Shown: positions 1 through 12,066 of the stretch, one piece after another
Position numbering within the stretch: the stretch's first letter is position 1
Layout of the letters: each line of letters begins with the position of its first letter
Source: Muscardinus avellanarius
Taxonomy: Eukaryota; Chordata; Mammalia; Rodentia; Gliridae
Direction of reading: 5' to 3'
Length of the DNA stretch: 64,000 nucleotides
Assembly (NCBI GenBank): GCA_963383645.1
Contig: OY726558.1
Location: 178,341,134 to 178,405,133, forward strand
Position numbers and translations under genes: made by a program
The notes under the pieces: model-generated
Told to the model about the DNA's origin: nothing
The model's database searches: none
The model's input: only the letters and a program-made list of their open reading frames with translations

Positions 1-509
1 ATGTATATTGACTATATTGATAATATAAATATATGTTAATATTTTCTAAAAAATCTTCCATATAAAATTATACATTATTAATGTTATTAAGTAGATATGA
101 AAAAGTAAAGTCATTTATAATAAGACTTTCATGTAGAACTTAAAATATCACAATCCAAAAATGAGGGGAATGTCTTAAAGTTCAAGTCAAATGTAAAAAT
201 GTAAAATCTGTACTGACATTTAAAAATGATTATGCCTTAAATCTATTACTTCATGTTTTTGAGGTTTGTGTTTCATGACCTTGAATATCAGTTTCTTCAT
301 GATAATTTTTAATTTAAAGATAATGTTATAAAATATGTTGAAAATATCTTTAAATTTAATGTTATGTATTGATAAACAGGTACTTGCTGGAAACTGATTA
401 TATATTTGGTAACATTAAGCCTTTCTACCTGAAGGAAGTAATTTTGTTTTTACTAAGAACATTCCATTTAGATTCTTTAATAAATTTCTGATGAGTAAAA
501 TACATGTAT
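1..509. other. Unique AT-rich DNA
   Basis: No repeat family, exon or RNA gene is recognisable here. The sequence is AT-rich with frequent stops in all frames. Confidence 0.5.
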
Positions 510-1190
510 AAGAATGCATTTTTTTTGAGGAACCAGCTTTTGGCTTTGTTGATTTTCTCTATTTTTTTTAACTTACTTTACTTTTTCTGTATTTTTCTCT
601 ACTTCCTTGACTCATGCTCTGATTTTTATAATTGCTTGTCTTATACTGGGTTTGGTTAGAGTCCTTCTGTTTAGAAGGGCTTTGAGGTGTGTTATTAGGA
701 GGTGATTTTCTGTTCTTCTCACGTGGGCACTCGGTACTATGAATTTTCCTCTTAATACTGCTTTCAAGGTGTCCCAGAGGTTTTGATAAGTATGTATCTA
801 TTTTCTGTTGCTTATAGAAATTTTTCAATTTCTCCCCTTACTTCTCCTATAACCCATTCCTCGTTTAGCAGTGTGGTGCTGTCATATCTTTATGTGGTTA
901 TTCTGGGTCTTCTTATGTTGATTTCTATTTTTCATTCCATTGTGGTCTGAGAGGACACCTAAGATGATGTCACATTTTTTGAATTTTCTAGGGATCACTT
1001 TGTGGCCCAGGGTGTGGTCTATTTTGAAGAAGATTTTGTGAGCAGTTGAGAAAAATATAAACTCAGCTACGGCTGGGTGGAATATTCTGTATGTCTAATA
1101 AGTCCACTTAGTTTATGATGTTTTTTAGGTCCGAAGCATCTTTACCGACCCGTGAATCATACAACACGCCTTTGATCCTAGTGGAAGGAT
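510..1190 (-). mobile_element. L1 ORF2 fragment (antisense, both ends lost)
   Basis: The stretch is collinear with part of the larger antisense L1 in this window (about 13330-14000), sharing phrases such as 'cattccattgtggtctgaga' and 'ctttgtggcccaggg'. On the minus strand it covers the region between the endonuclease and reverse transcriptase domains of ORF2. A short minus-strand reading frame at 568-828 is what survives of the protein. The L1 3' end that should lie at lower coordinates is missing, so this piece was truncated or rearranged after insertion. Confidence 0.85.
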
Positions 1191-1194
1191 GGGT

Positions 1195-1370
1195 ACCATT
1201 ATTCAGGATGAGGTAAAATCTGACCTTTTTATACTTTTATAGGTGCATTATAGTCTCACTTCATAATGTAGTTCATAGATGGCAAACAGCACTTGGTGAG
1301 CTTTCCCCCAGCTCCCTCCCCACTCTGAATTTTGAAGATGCAACTTTGGGGATAAACAAATGATTTGAGT
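1195..1370 (-). mobile_element. L1 3' UTR fragment (antisense)
   Basis: It contains 'aggtgcattatagtctcact' followed by a C/T-rich stretch (cccccagctccctcccc). The same order of motifs occurs at 18685-19010 and 33790-34028. It is an L1 3' tail separate from the ORF2 fragment next to it, because the order of parts does not fit a single element. Confidence 0.65.
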
Positions 1371-1497
1371 TTTTTAGCAGAAAACAGAAACATAGAGGAG
1401 CATTTAAGCTGGATTATACTATCTAATATTGTCACAGAAACTTAGTGTGTAATAAAAAAATTGTATTTCTGTCATTCCTTGGTCTCTACCATGGTAT
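1371..1497. other. Unique spacer
   Basis: Short AT-rich spacer with no recognisable element. Confidence 0.4.
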
Positions 1498-1716
1498 TAT
1501 TATTATTTTTGTTTTACAGTACTGGAGATGGAACCCAGGGATATTCTACCTTCAAGCAACACCTTCACCCATATTTCTCAGTCTTTATTTTGAAACAGAG
1601 TCTCACTGAGTTGCAAAGGGCCTCACTAAGAGTAGCTGAGGCTGTCCGAGAACCACAATCCTCCTGTCTCAGCCTCCCAAATGCTGGGAATACAAGCATG
1701 AGCCACCATCCCTGGC
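1498..1716 (-). repeat. B1-dID (7SL+ID) SINE, antisense
   Basis: Read on the minus strand this is a complete but diverged 7SL-derived half (tgctgggaatacaagcatg on the plus strand) followed by the ID half (complement of 'actggagatggaaccca'). It keeps the long linker containing 'gagttgcaaagggcc', which marks it as the older subtype in this window. Its CpG sites have mostly decayed. Confidence 0.9.
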
Positions 1717-2054
1717 TTACCACTCTTGCACTCTGATGAGCTTGAATGTTGTGTATTTTAATGAAATAAGTGGATAAATATTTGCATATCTAATTCATAC
1801 TGTTTACCTAATTTATTACTCTTAGATTCTTTGGAATCTGTCTAATTTCATACAAAGTATGTGACTCATTGCCATAATCAACATATATATATTTATCCAG
1901 AAGTCCCTACTTGCCACTGTGTGATACATTAAAAAATCACAATTCAGTGCGTCCTGGACTGATTCAGCTGGTCTAGAACAAGTGTTGGTAAACTATAGTT
2001 CTTTAGCTAAATCCAGCTAACCATTTGTTTTATAAGTTTTAGTGAAAGACAATT
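1717..2054. other. Unique AT-rich DNA
   Basis: No recognisable feature. Confidence 0.4.
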
Positions 2055-2250
2055 AGACAGGCATGGTGGTGCATGCCTGTAATCCAAGTACCGTAGAGGC
2101 TGGGTTAGGAAGATCACAGGTTTAAGGCCAGTGTAAGGTAATTTTGCACATCCCTTTTTCTAACTAAAAATATAAAATGCTGGGGGTGTGGTTCAGCAGT
2201 TGAAATTACTCTGAGTTCAGTCTCCACTTAAAAAAATGAAAGACAAAAAA
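2055..2250 (+). repeat. B1-dID SINE, sense, diverged
   Basis: The 7SL half is recognised by 'ggcatggtggtgcatgcctg' and the ID half by 'gctgggggtgtggttcagca'. The middle of the element is degraded. An A-rich tail follows. Old copy. Confidence 0.85.
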
Positions 2251-2974
2251 ATAATAAAAGGACAGTGTGACCCACATTTCATATTATTTGTGGTTACTAT
2301 CCTTCTCTAGTTGCAGAGTAAGGTATTTGTGATCATTTGATCATAGGCCCCATAAGCTGAAGATATTTATTGTCTGAAACATTACAGGAAATGCTTGTTG
2401 ACCCTTAGTTTAAGGAAAGATACAAGATTCTAAATATGTTAATAAAAGTCCTTTTAAGTGGTTTTTATGATCAAAGTAGTTTGGCTCTTTCTACTTACTT
2501 TTGTATGCCAAGTTGATTATTAAGTTGCTTTGAAAATAGTATTTTGCTGTTGAATGATAGGAGATAAAGCAAACACTAAAATACTGAACAAGTAAATCTC
2601 TCCTTTTAAAGAACTGGTCTTATACTCAACACATTTGAAGAGAATCTTATTAAAATGTTCTAAAATTTCTGTATTACTTCCATCATTCATGAAATAAATG
2701 ATTCTTAAAAACTTTACATGTTACCTAGGCTAGTTTTTTCCAACTTTTATTGTGTGAGAATCAATGGTAGGACATAACTAATTTCCTTAAAGACATATGT
2801 ACATTAATGAAAATATAACAGGAAATCATTATACACAGTCACAAAGTTTTAGTCATAAACTTTAAAATTACTTACTTATAATTTTGTTATTACCCTTGCA
2901 AAACACATTGATTATAGAAAAAATATTTGTAAGTAAAAATATTCAAAAATTCAAGTGACAGCTCAGCACTTCAA
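2251..2974. other. Unique AT-rich DNA
   Basis: About 720 bp without a recognisable repeat or coding signal. Confidence 0.4.
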
Positions 2975-3155
2975 TAACCACAGCTGGTGGCACATTCACT
3001 AATCACAGCTATTTGGGAATCTGAGGCAGGAGGATCATGATTTTGTTACCAGCTTGGGATATTTAGCAAGACCTTATTGCAAAATATAAAATTAAATAGG
3101 CTGGAGATGTAGCTCAGTGGAAAACTTCCTGAATTCAATTTGCAAATAAAATTTA
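2975..3155 (+). repeat. B1-dID SINE, sense, old
   Basis: Recognised by 'ggaatctgaggcaggaggat' and 'gctggagatgtagctcagtg'. The first part of the 7SL half is strongly diverged. Confidence 0.8.
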
Positions 3156-3481
3156 AAACTGTAGTTTTTTTATAATTGCAGAAGATATTTTGTAAGCAAT
3201 AAATTTTAATTGGAAAAAGTAATATTTATTTTTTTCAAAATGATACTTTTTTTAGTATTTATGTTACTCTGTTTATGCTAACCATGGTAGGCATATGTTA
3301 GTTTTCACAAGCCTCAATTTTTCTATAATTTTGTGATTAATGTTTTTCATATTTGTGATAAAATATGGTCTAGAAAATATTTCCATTTTAACTATTAAAT
3401 TGTCTTTCCACACTATACCTAAATAATAATAATTCTAGGATAGATAAAATCAAATTACATACTTGGCACTTTTCTAAATGT

Positions 3482-3910
3482 TTTGTGTCTGTGTGTGATA
3501 CTGGGAATAAAACCCAGGGGCATTCTACCTCTGAGCTACCCCTCCCCCTATTTTTTATTCTTTATTTTAAAAAAGAATTTCACTTATTTGTGGAGGACCT
3601 CACTAAGGAGCTGAATTTGTCCTTTTTTTTTTTTTTTTCAGCCAAGAGATTTATTGGAGGGACTGGTATGAAAGGAAGAAACAGAGAGAGAGAAAGAAAG
3701 AGAGAGATGGGGATGGGGGGGAGAGAAAGAAGAATCCAGGAAGAGAGGGAGTACATGCTGGGATCAGGGTTATTTAGGGGCTTGGGGTTATGGATTGGGG
3801 GCTAATAGGCTAGGAGAAATGCCCTTTGAACTACATGTCTTTGAAACTATGATCCTCCTGTCTCAGTCTCTCAAGTACTGGGATTACAAACATGCACCAC
3901 CACAACTGGC
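3482..3910 (-). repeat. B1-dID SINE, antisense, split by a later insertion
   Basis: The ID half and linker lie at about 3496-3620 ('aacccaggggcattctacct', 'gaggacctcactaaggagct'). The rest of the 7SL half resumes at about 3841 ('ctgggattacaaacatgcac') and ends near 3910. The two parts form one SINE once the block at 3621-3840 is set aside. Confidence 0.85.
3621..3840 (-). mobile_element. Poly(A)-tailed retrocopy nested in a SINE
   Basis: On the minus strand this ~220-bp block ends in AATAAA (complement at 3650-3655), followed 12 nt later by a 16-base A tract (T run 3623-3638). That is the layout of a reverse-transcribed polyadenylated RNA. The body is strongly C/T-rich on the minus strand and matches no family I recognise. 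It may be the 3' end of an LTR-type transcript or of a host mRNA. A clean target-site duplication is not visible. Confidence 0.6.
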
Positions 3911-4385
3911 TTACTTTTATAAACTTTTCACATGAATCTAGTTATTACTTACAGTTGCTTATGAGATAGATACACTTTTTATACTCATTTTAAAATGTGA
4001 TTTTTGAGGTATAGAAAATGATATTACTTGCCTAGAATCAAAATACTTAATGACAAATCAAGGTATGAATACAAAAGCTTAACTTCAGAATGTACGTTTT
4101 TAGATATTGTTCACAAAATTTTCCCTGAGTACAAAACATTTTCTTCTAAAGTTCTTGCTGTTTCATCAGATTAGAAACCAAGATTAAAAAAAAAAAATCT
4201 CTAATAAAAAGAACTGACTCTGTTCTTGACCCTACTGGTAGAGAGAGTGCAGAATTAAATGGCTGGGTCGTAATTTTGCAGGGCTAAAACAGGGTGACCC
4301 AACATCTCTTGTCATGAACTTCAGAGAGCAGAGAAAACAAATTTTCAAAAGTGTTCACAAAGAATTGTTTAAAAGAAATGAGTGA
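3911..4385. other. Unique AT-rich DNA
   Basis: No recognisable feature. Confidence 0.4.
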
Positions 4386-4658
4386 GCTGGGTGTGGTGGC
4401 ACACGCTTGAAATCCCAGCATTTGGGAGGCTGAGACCAGAGGTATTATGGTTGGTGGATTGCCTCAGCTAGTGGGCCCTTTGCAAATCAGTGAGACCCTG
4501 TTTCAAAATAAAGAATAGAAAAGAGGGAAGTGGTGTTGCTCAGAGGTAGAATGACCCTGGGTTCCATCACCAGTACTGCAAAAAAAGAAGAAGAAGAAGA
4601 AGAAGAAGAAGAAGAAGAAGAAGAAGAAGAAGAAGAAGAAGAAGAAGAAGAAGAAGAG
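4386..4658 (+). repeat. B1-dID SINE with (GAA)n tail
   Basis: The element starts with 'gctgggtgtggtggcacacg' and ends with the ID half 'gggttccatcaccagtactg'. The A-rich tail has expanded into about 72 bp of uninterrupted GAA (4587-4656). The apparent poly-serine reading frame on the opposite strand is only this repeat. GAA tracts of this kind can form triplex DNA. Confidence 0.9.
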
Positions 4659-4947
4659 GAGAAATAATTGTACATATATAATTGCATAAAATTAATGACT
4701 GTCAGTTTGTAGATGTAGAAGATATATATGGTACTGTGCTCAGCTTATTCACACTGATTATAAATTAAAACTATTCATTCAGACATAGACATATAAGTAA
4801 TCATCCACTGTAATATGGTTTTGGCCCTTGAACTACAATTATTTGTTTTAGAGGTAACTAATTAGATAAAAACTAAAGTATCTAACTCTCTTCTACAATA
4901 TGAGATAGAATCTTAATAACTAAGAATACTTACTTGAAGCTTTAAAC

Positions 4948-4971
4948 TTAAATAAATAAATAAATAAATAA
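4948..4971 (+). repeat. (AAAT)n microsatellite
   Basis: Six AAAT units with no SINE body attached. Confidence 0.8.
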
Positions 4972-6192
4972 GCATAGTTTCTGCCATATAGTCATATGTT
5001 CTGATGCAAATTTCTGGTTTCAGTTTTTAAGACCACCCAAAGTGTGCAAGTTAATTACTTCTTGAATTATCCAAAGTTTTATAAAGAATTCCAAATAATG
5101 TAGTTGCAGATCTAACAATTAGGATTCAAGTACTCTGACTTTAACTCTTTGAAAATAAACATTTATTTGAAAAAAAATGTTCAAATATTTATGTTGTCCA
5201 GGTTTGAAGAAAGCAGATTTCTAAACACTGTTTCCTAGGCTTATACCCAAGCAAGATACATTTTTCCCTCTCTACAAAGAATGTAAATTAGTAAATAGAA
5301 ATCTATAGGTAGGTGTAGACAGAGTTGGGTTGTTTTGCTGAAAAAACAAATAGATGAAAAATTGCATTGAGCAGTAGATAATGTTAAACATACAATAATA
5401 TTAGTATATAGTGATGGTGTTTTAAATTTGAGAAATGTATATAAAGTCCAAGTATTTCCAAAAGTAAATGCATTAAAATCTGGAAAGCACCTTGTTCATT
5501 CCAATACCCAAGGATCTATTTTAATTTATTTTTTTTACAATTGTCTCTCATTAAATCAAAATGTCTAATAAACAGACTATTTTCTAGTGCTATTTTTGTA
5601 CTTTTAAGTTGTAGGATTGTCTTTCTACCTTGCAGTAAATATTTGAGAGCAATTTTATTTTAGATTAAAAGGTCTCTAAGTTCACTAAATCGTTTTTATG
5701 GGCTGCTTTTTATTTCTTCTATGAATGAGTAGTGTTTTAATTATGATATCATCAAATTAAATTACTGATCCAATCCTGAATGAATAAACTAAAAAGCATG
5801 ACTGAAAAGCAATCAGTATAGTAATTTAATTTATGTATTTCTTCGGAAGGGAGTCTTTTATCACGAGTCATGTAAATCAGTTTGAAAAGTGCTAAAGAAC
5901 TAACTTGGCAGGTAACTATTTGGGGATTATTTATGAACCACCAATGCCATTAGATGGAGTAGACAGCCCTGCAAGGTTAATATAATGCAGGAAAACCTAC
6001 TATACCCAGTCTTAATAAAAAATCCCTTTACTACTTTCACATACACTGATAATGGAATCAACTATGCATATATCTGAAATATATTCTATCTATTTAGGCC
6101 AGCTTTATTTTTATTTATATGCCAAAGAAATATTCATAGTTGTAAAGAAAAAAATTTTCTTAAGCTATTTACATAGCTGATGCCTATAGCTG
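4972..6192. other. Unique AT-rich DNA
   Basis: 1.2 kb without a recognisable transposon, exon or RNA gene. Confidence 0.4.
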
Positions 6193-6256
6193 GTACGTGT
6201 GTGTAGTGCTGAGGACTGACCACAAGGGCATTCTAGCTCTCAGATACACCCTCATT

Positions 6257-6291
<35 letters not shown>

Positions 6292-6407
6292 AGGGTATCA
6301 CTAAATTGTGGAGGGACTCATATTGCAGAGGCTAGCCACAAACCTGTGAACCTCCTGCCTCAGTCTCCCAAGTAATGAAATTGCCAGAGTATACCCCAGT
6401 GCCTGGC
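6193..6407 (-). repeat. B1-dID SINE, antisense, with poly(T) inside
   Basis: The ID half (complement at about 6205-6258), a long T run, and the 7SL half ending in 'gtgcctggcc' are present. The copy is diverged and CpG-poor. The T run lies between the two halves, where an A-rich linker is expected. Confidence 0.85.
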
Positions 6408-6658
6408 CCCTGTTGCTTATCTAATATTTACAAATGATTTTATCTGCATATTACCCTCACATATTTTGATTCACAGATATATGAATTATATTAGAACTTG
6501 TTTTGGATCATTCAGTTTATATTATCTATGAGTCAATAAAAAATCTATACTATAAAGGAGTGAATTTGTTTTTCACAAAAGGTGCTAAAAAGATATTTAA
6601 TATTCCAGTGTCTGTTACATTTATTAACTTGAATACTTAAATTATACTTAAGTATTTT
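6408..6658. other. Unique AT-rich DNA
   Basis: No recognisable feature. Confidence 0.4.
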
Positions 6659-6659
6659 T

Positions 6660-6990
6660 AAAATGATAGGCTAAGTGAGATTAGTCAGTCACAAAAAGTA
6701 AAAAATCGAATACTCTCCCTAATATTCAGAAGCTAGGGAGAAAAAGGGTCATAAGAGGAACTCTAGATGAAGGAGAAACCATAGATGAGCAAATAGGGAG
6801 ACCTGAGGGAGATGGAAGAGAAGTAAGAGGAAACACTCACAAATATGTCAAAGTCAATCACTAAGTCAAACATGAAAAAAGAAAGGGGAGAGAGAATGGA
6901 GTGGGAATTGGGCTAACAGGTACACCTTTGCATCTACCATCTCGTACTCCAATAAGAAGTACGACTACAATGCACCAATTTAAAAAAAAA
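6660..6990 (+). mobile_element. L1 3' end (ORF2 stop region and 3' UTR), sense
   Basis: It starts with 'agtgagattagtcagtcaca', the end of ORF2 in these L1s, continues through 'ggaactctagatgaaggaga', and ends at 'tacaatgcaccaatttaaaa'. The same order is seen at 60601-60800. It is a severely 5'-truncated insertion. Importantly, it shows the normal join between ORF2 and 3' UTR, with no GC-rich array between them. Confidence 0.85.
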
Positions 6991-7861
6991 TGATGCAAAA
7001 GTCCTTTTTGATGTCGTTTTTACTATAAAATTTTATCCTTTTTTGATAATCTACTTTTTATTATTAAATAGATCATAACTTTTTTATCAGTTCAATGGCA
7101 AGAGTATGGATACAAAGGCCTTAAAAATCAGCTTTTAGTGATATATCAACTGTAACTGTTGGATTGGAACCAGTTCCAATATATGTGTTGTTTTAACATA
7201 TGAGAAAAGTAACATCTTAGAACTAAATGGGTAAGCATTTCCAAAATTATCTCTACTTGGCAATCTACTAGGTTAGGCAGAGTTTGCATCTGGCCACTCA
7301 TAAATTTAGAGAGAAAAAAAAGTCCTATAAACTACTGATAAAAACTCTTTGCTACTATCTCTTGTCAGCATAGTTTAGGTGGTAATCCTCTGCTAATGGA
7401 AGGAATTCCAATAGCACATGTCTAACTTATATAGCACTTTCTTTGTGCCAAGAAGTACACTAAGCTATCATTTAATTTGATTCTCTAAACAACCTAACTC
7501 ATTTCTCTTAACTTACTTGGCTTCATCTCCTTAAACACTTTCACCTTGCTTATTCCTAATTCAACACATTGGGCTTCATGGAAATACTAGAATAGGCATT
7601 CTGATCATGAAATTATCAATTCTTTTTCCTGTGCTAGAATGTTCTTACATCAGGTGTCTGTTCATCTTTCATTGTATTAAAATGGTACCCTTTCCAAATG
7701 TACACGCTTCCACTGGTTCAGTGCTAAATTGCATTTATGTATTGATTTATCCCAGTACTAAATTACGTTTTATAGGTATATATGCTTTAACCCACTCTAG
7801 AGTAACAGATGACCAGAGACTGGATTTTGTAACCATTATACATTATATATCACATACATAT
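6991..7861. other. Unique AT-rich DNA
   Basis: 870 bp with no recognisable feature. The open frame at 7607-7906 runs into the adjacent SINE and has no domain I recognise. Confidence 0.4.
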
Positions 7862-8045
7862 GCTTTTTTTTCTGTGTTATGGAACCCAGGAACATTCTAC
7901 CTCTAACCTATACTCCAAGATTTTTTTATTTTTAATTTAGCAAAGGGTTTTACTAAGTTATCACATGCTGGCCCAGAAACTATGATCCTCCTCCCTCAGC
8001 TTCTTCAGTACTGATATTACAGGTATGCACCATAAGGCTCATCTA
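7862..8045 (-). repeat. B1-dID SINE, antisense, old
   Basis: Diverged complement of the ID half (ggaacccaggaacattctac) and of the 7SL half (gatcctcctccctcagcttc). Confidence 0.8.
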
Positions 8046-8583
8046 ATTACGTATAATGTGTAGCTCTTTTATTCTTTCTCACCATTAACTGTAATGGCAG
8101 CAACAAGAAAATGAAGCCATAGTTAGATATCTATTCCTTAGCCAGGAAGAGAAACTTGAAACATACCGAACATCTCTAAATTATGCAGAATGAATAAAGT
8201 ACAAATTCTTGCAGGTGATCAGTTTGGGTCCTGAATGTACAGACAAGAAAATCATTCTAAAGAAGAGATGTGAAGAAAATTGTGCTGTAGGGAAGATGTC
8301 AATTTTTTCAAGTTAATATGGGATATTTGTAAAAGAAATAAAAATTGAAGCCCTGCATGATGTTAACATTGTATATTTCAATTATTCTCACTCTCACAAT
8401 TTGTGGGGTTTTGTCCCATTATTTTAAGGAAATGCACAGGATTAGAGGGGAAAGGAAAATGTGTTCAGAGAAATATGGGATGAAAGGAAATCCTCAACCC
8501 ACAGTCAATATTAATTTTTTCCTAGGATCACAATTTACTCATTTTGTCTTTGATATGTCTTCTATTTTTAGGAATATTACTTT
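8046..8583. other. Unique AT-rich DNA
   Basis: No recognisable feature. The open frame at 8345-8785 merges unique sequence with the following SINE and is not a gene. Confidence 0.4.
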
Positions 8584-8776
8584 ACTTTTTTTTTTTTTTT
8601 TGGTGGTAAGGGAGATGGAACCCTTCTACCTTCGGGCTACACTCCCAGACCTACTTTATATATTTTATTTGGGAACAGGGTGTCTTAAGCCAGTGAGGCT
8701 GGCTTCGAACCTGCATGATCCTCCTGTCTCCGCCTCCCAAGCACAGGGTTTACAAACGTGCGCCACCACGCCCAGC
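8584..8776 (-). repeat. Young-type B1-dID SINE, antisense
   Basis: This copy retains CpG sites ('aaacgtgcgccaccacgccc') and has the shortened linker ('cttaagccagtgaggctggc') that defines the younger subtype here. The A tail reads as a 16-base T run at 8586-8601. Confidence 0.9.
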
Positions 8777-9391
8777 ATTAGTTGACTTTAAAACATTACA
8801 GCATGTGTATTTCTTCTATGTGTATTCTATTTGAAGGCTAATAGCATTCTAATTTAGGATGCGAAGTCAAAGATGAACTGTTGGTATATATGAATGGTTG
8901 CACACTCAAGAAGTAGCTACTATAGGGAGCTCTTTATTAACAGGAACATAAATACTTATTTATGAACACATTTAAATGAGTCAAAATATTTAAGTCAGAA
9001 AATAGTAAACTTTATCTAGCATAGTGAATGTTTTTAATATTTTAAAGAACCTCCATCCAAGCCATAAAATTCTAATAGTGTGGAGCTTATATTCTATGAT
9101 TCTCTCTTCAGGCTAATACTTTAATAGTTGGTTAACTCTAGTTGATTGGAAACTTCAATTTCCTGATACTGGTTATAATGGTTACAAAATCCAGTCTCTG
9201 GTCAGTTGTCACTCTAAAGCAGGTTAAATTTCTAAAACAAATCTTTGTAGTAGGTGAAAACATGTAAATGCCTAAGCCTAAGACAAGGTAATACAACATT
9301 GTTTAATCCACGCTAATAAATATTCAGGGAGTATGTTTTTATTGTGCTATAAATTGTTTTAAGACTAGCTTTTATTATAAACTTATAAGGA
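8777..9391. other. Unique AT-rich DNA
   Basis: No recognisable feature. Confidence 0.4.
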
Positions 9392-9510
9392 AGCTGGGTG
9401 TGGTGGTACCTACCTGTAATGCCACCTATTTGGGAGGCTGAGAAAGTTCAAAGTGAGCCTGGATAATATAGTATTATTCTGTTAAAAAATAAGTAAATAA
9501 AATAAAAATT
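9392..9510 (+). repeat. Partial B1-dID SINE (7SL half), sense
   Basis: Recognised by 'gctgggtgtggtggtaccta' and 'tttgggaggctgaga'. The ID half is absent and an A-rich stretch follows directly. Confidence 0.8.
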
Positions 9511-10000
9511 ATCCTCATAGGAAGCTGTAAGACTTATAGGCCAAGCATTGTATTAAAAATGTTTCTGGTGGCTGTGATTATCTACAAAAAAGAAGTTAAA
9601 GGATTTCACATTATGTATATTTCAAGGGATGGCTCAAATCCTAACCAATTTACTTTTAGTTTCGAGGTCACAGGAATTTAAAGGGATCAGAGAGCTTAGT
9701 TCTAATAATGTCATGGACCATTACACTTTCTGCTTATCTTTGAAGTTCAATGATTTTTAGGCATTTTTTACCACTTCAGACCAGGCACTCTATAAATAGA
9801 ATCAATAATAATGCTGTGAAAATCCAATATTTAATCAAAGTATTCTTTAGGATATTATCCTACTATTGAATTTTTGGGATGCTGGGAATCACTCTTGACC
9901 CAAATGTCAACATTGCATGTTTGCAAAGAGAAAGGTCTTTTATAAACTAAACATAAATCTTCTTTCAGCAATGTAATAATCAATATATAATAATCATATT
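9511..10000. other. Unique AT-rich DNA
   Basis: No recognisable feature. Confidence 0.4.
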
Positions 10001-10199
10001 TCTGGGCATGGTGGCACATGCTTGTAATCCCTGTGCTTGGGAGGCTGAGACAGGAGGATCGCACAGGTTCGAAGCTAGCCTCAGCTACTTAGTGAGGCTC
10101 TGATCAACTTAGTGAGACCCTGTTTCAAAATAAACTATAAAATAGGTCTGGGAGTATAGCCCAGAGGTAGAAAGCCACTGGTACCACTAAAAAATAAAA
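10001..10199 (+). repeat. B1-dID SINE, sense, intermediate type
   Basis: Complete 7SL half with an intact-looking B-box-like motif (caggttcgaag) and the long linker 'agctacttagtgaggctctg'. The ID half reads 'tctgggagtatagcccagag' but its 3' end is shortened to 'ccactggtaccac', so the ID B box is gone. Confidence 0.9.
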
Positions 10200-11712
10200 T
10201 CATCATATTTATGAAAATTAGGTATATTTACAGTGACTTAATTTTATTATGTTTCTTTTTCTTTTTTATTGTTTGATTTTGTTTTTTTTATTGGTACATT
10301 GTATTCATACATCTTACTGGGATGCAAGATGGTAGAGTCATACATGCACACATTACCCATTTAGCTCTTACCCAGTTCCCACCACATTCCCTCTCTGTCC
10401 CTTCTTTTTATGTTTGGCTTAGTACATTGATATGTTTGTTAAAGTAAATCATGTGCATTAGAGAATTACGCTCTTTCTCCCTCCCACCCCTCAGTTAGTT
10501 CACTGTATTTGCTCATCTGTAGTATCTCTTTCTTCATGTAGAGTTCTTCCTATGACCCATTTTCTTCATAGCTTTCGCAAATTAAGAAGAACATCCGATT
10601 TCTTATTTTTTTGTGTGACTGGCTAACCTCACTTAGCATAATATCCTCCAGTTCTATTCATTTCTCTGTAAATGATATAATTGTGTTTTTCTTTTTGACT
10701 GAGTAAAATTCCATTGTGTACATATCCCATAGTTTTGTAATCTATTCATCTGTTGATGGATATTTTGGCTGGTTATAAAGATTAGCAATGGTGAATTGTG
10801 CAGCTATAAATATAGGTATGCATGCACTCGTTTGGTAGTTTGATTTCCTTTCTTTTGAATAGATACCCAGAAGTAGTGTTATTTGATCAAATGGTAAGTT
10901 TGTTTCCATTTTTTTGAGGATCCTCCATACTGTTTCCCAAAGTGGTTGCACCAATTTGCAATCACAACAAAAATGTATTAGAGTTCCCACTTCTCCACGT
11001 CCTTGACAGCATTTGTTGTTGTTTGTGTTTTGAGTAATGTCATTCTAGTTGGAGTTAGGTAAAATCTCAGGGTAATTTTGATTTGCATCTCTGTGATTGC
11101 TAATAATGTTTAGCATTTTTTATGCATGTATTGGCCATTTGAAGTTCTTTCTTTGTGAAGTCTATTTAGTTCACTTGCCAATTTTTTTTTACTGGGTTAT
11201 TTATTTTCTTAGTGCTGAGTTTCTTGAGTTCTCTGTATATTCCATATATTAGTCCTCTATTGGAGGAGTAGGTGGCAAAAATCTCCATTCTGTTTGCTCT
11301 CGGTTAAGGTTCTATATAATCCCCTTTGCTGTACAGAATCTCTTCAGTTTCATGCAATCCCACGTATTGATTTGCCTTTTAGTTTCTTGTGCCTTTGGGT
11401 TCTTGTTAAGAAATATTTTGTCTGTGCCTATGTGTTGCAGTGTTGGACCTATGCCCTCTTCAAGGAGCCTCAAGTTCTCTGGGCTAATTTTCCAATCTTT
11501 AATCCATCTTGAGTTAACTCTTCTGCAGAGTAAGAAACTGGGGCTTATTACATTTTTCTGCATATGGTTAATCAGTTTTGCCAAAACCATTTGTTGAACA
11601 GGCTATCTTTTTTCCAGTGTATGTTTTTGGCCCTTTGTCAAAAATTAATTGGCTATTAAGTGGGTGAATTTGTTTCTGAATCTTCCATTCTGCTCCACTG
11701 GTCTATGCGTCT

Positions 11713-11744
<32 letters not shown>

Positions 11745-12066
11745 TGCAAGTACCATTCTGTTTTTATTACTATAGCTTTGTAGTATAGTTTAAAGTCAGG
11801 TATTGTGATTCCTCCTGCATGGCTTTTGTTGCTGAGAACTATGTTGGCTTTTCTGGGATTTTTATTGTTCTAAACAAATTTAAGAACTGATTTTTCTTTG
11901 TCTGTGAAAAATGGTCTTGGTTAATGCATTGAATTTGTACATCACTTTTAGAAGTATGGCCATTTTTGGTATTTATTTTGCCTATCCATGAACATGAATT
12001 TTTTTCCGTTTTCTAAGGTCTTCTTCAATTCCTTTCTTCAATGTTTTATAATTTTTTTTGTAGATG

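Noticed and set aside
3485..3805. 106-codon plus-strand frame with Arg/Glu-rich end
   Set aside because: It combines an antisense SINE, a T run and a purine-rich retrocopy body.
4487..4687. Poly-serine, poly-tyrosine, Cys-Val and Ser-Leu type frames (also at 55543, 56830, 18073, 28116)
   Set aside because: They are translations of GAA, ATT, GT and CT microsatellites.
8345..8785. 146-codon plus-strand frame, the longest open frame in the window
   Set aside because: Its second half is a young antisense SINE plus T run. The first half is unique AT-rich sequence with no motif.
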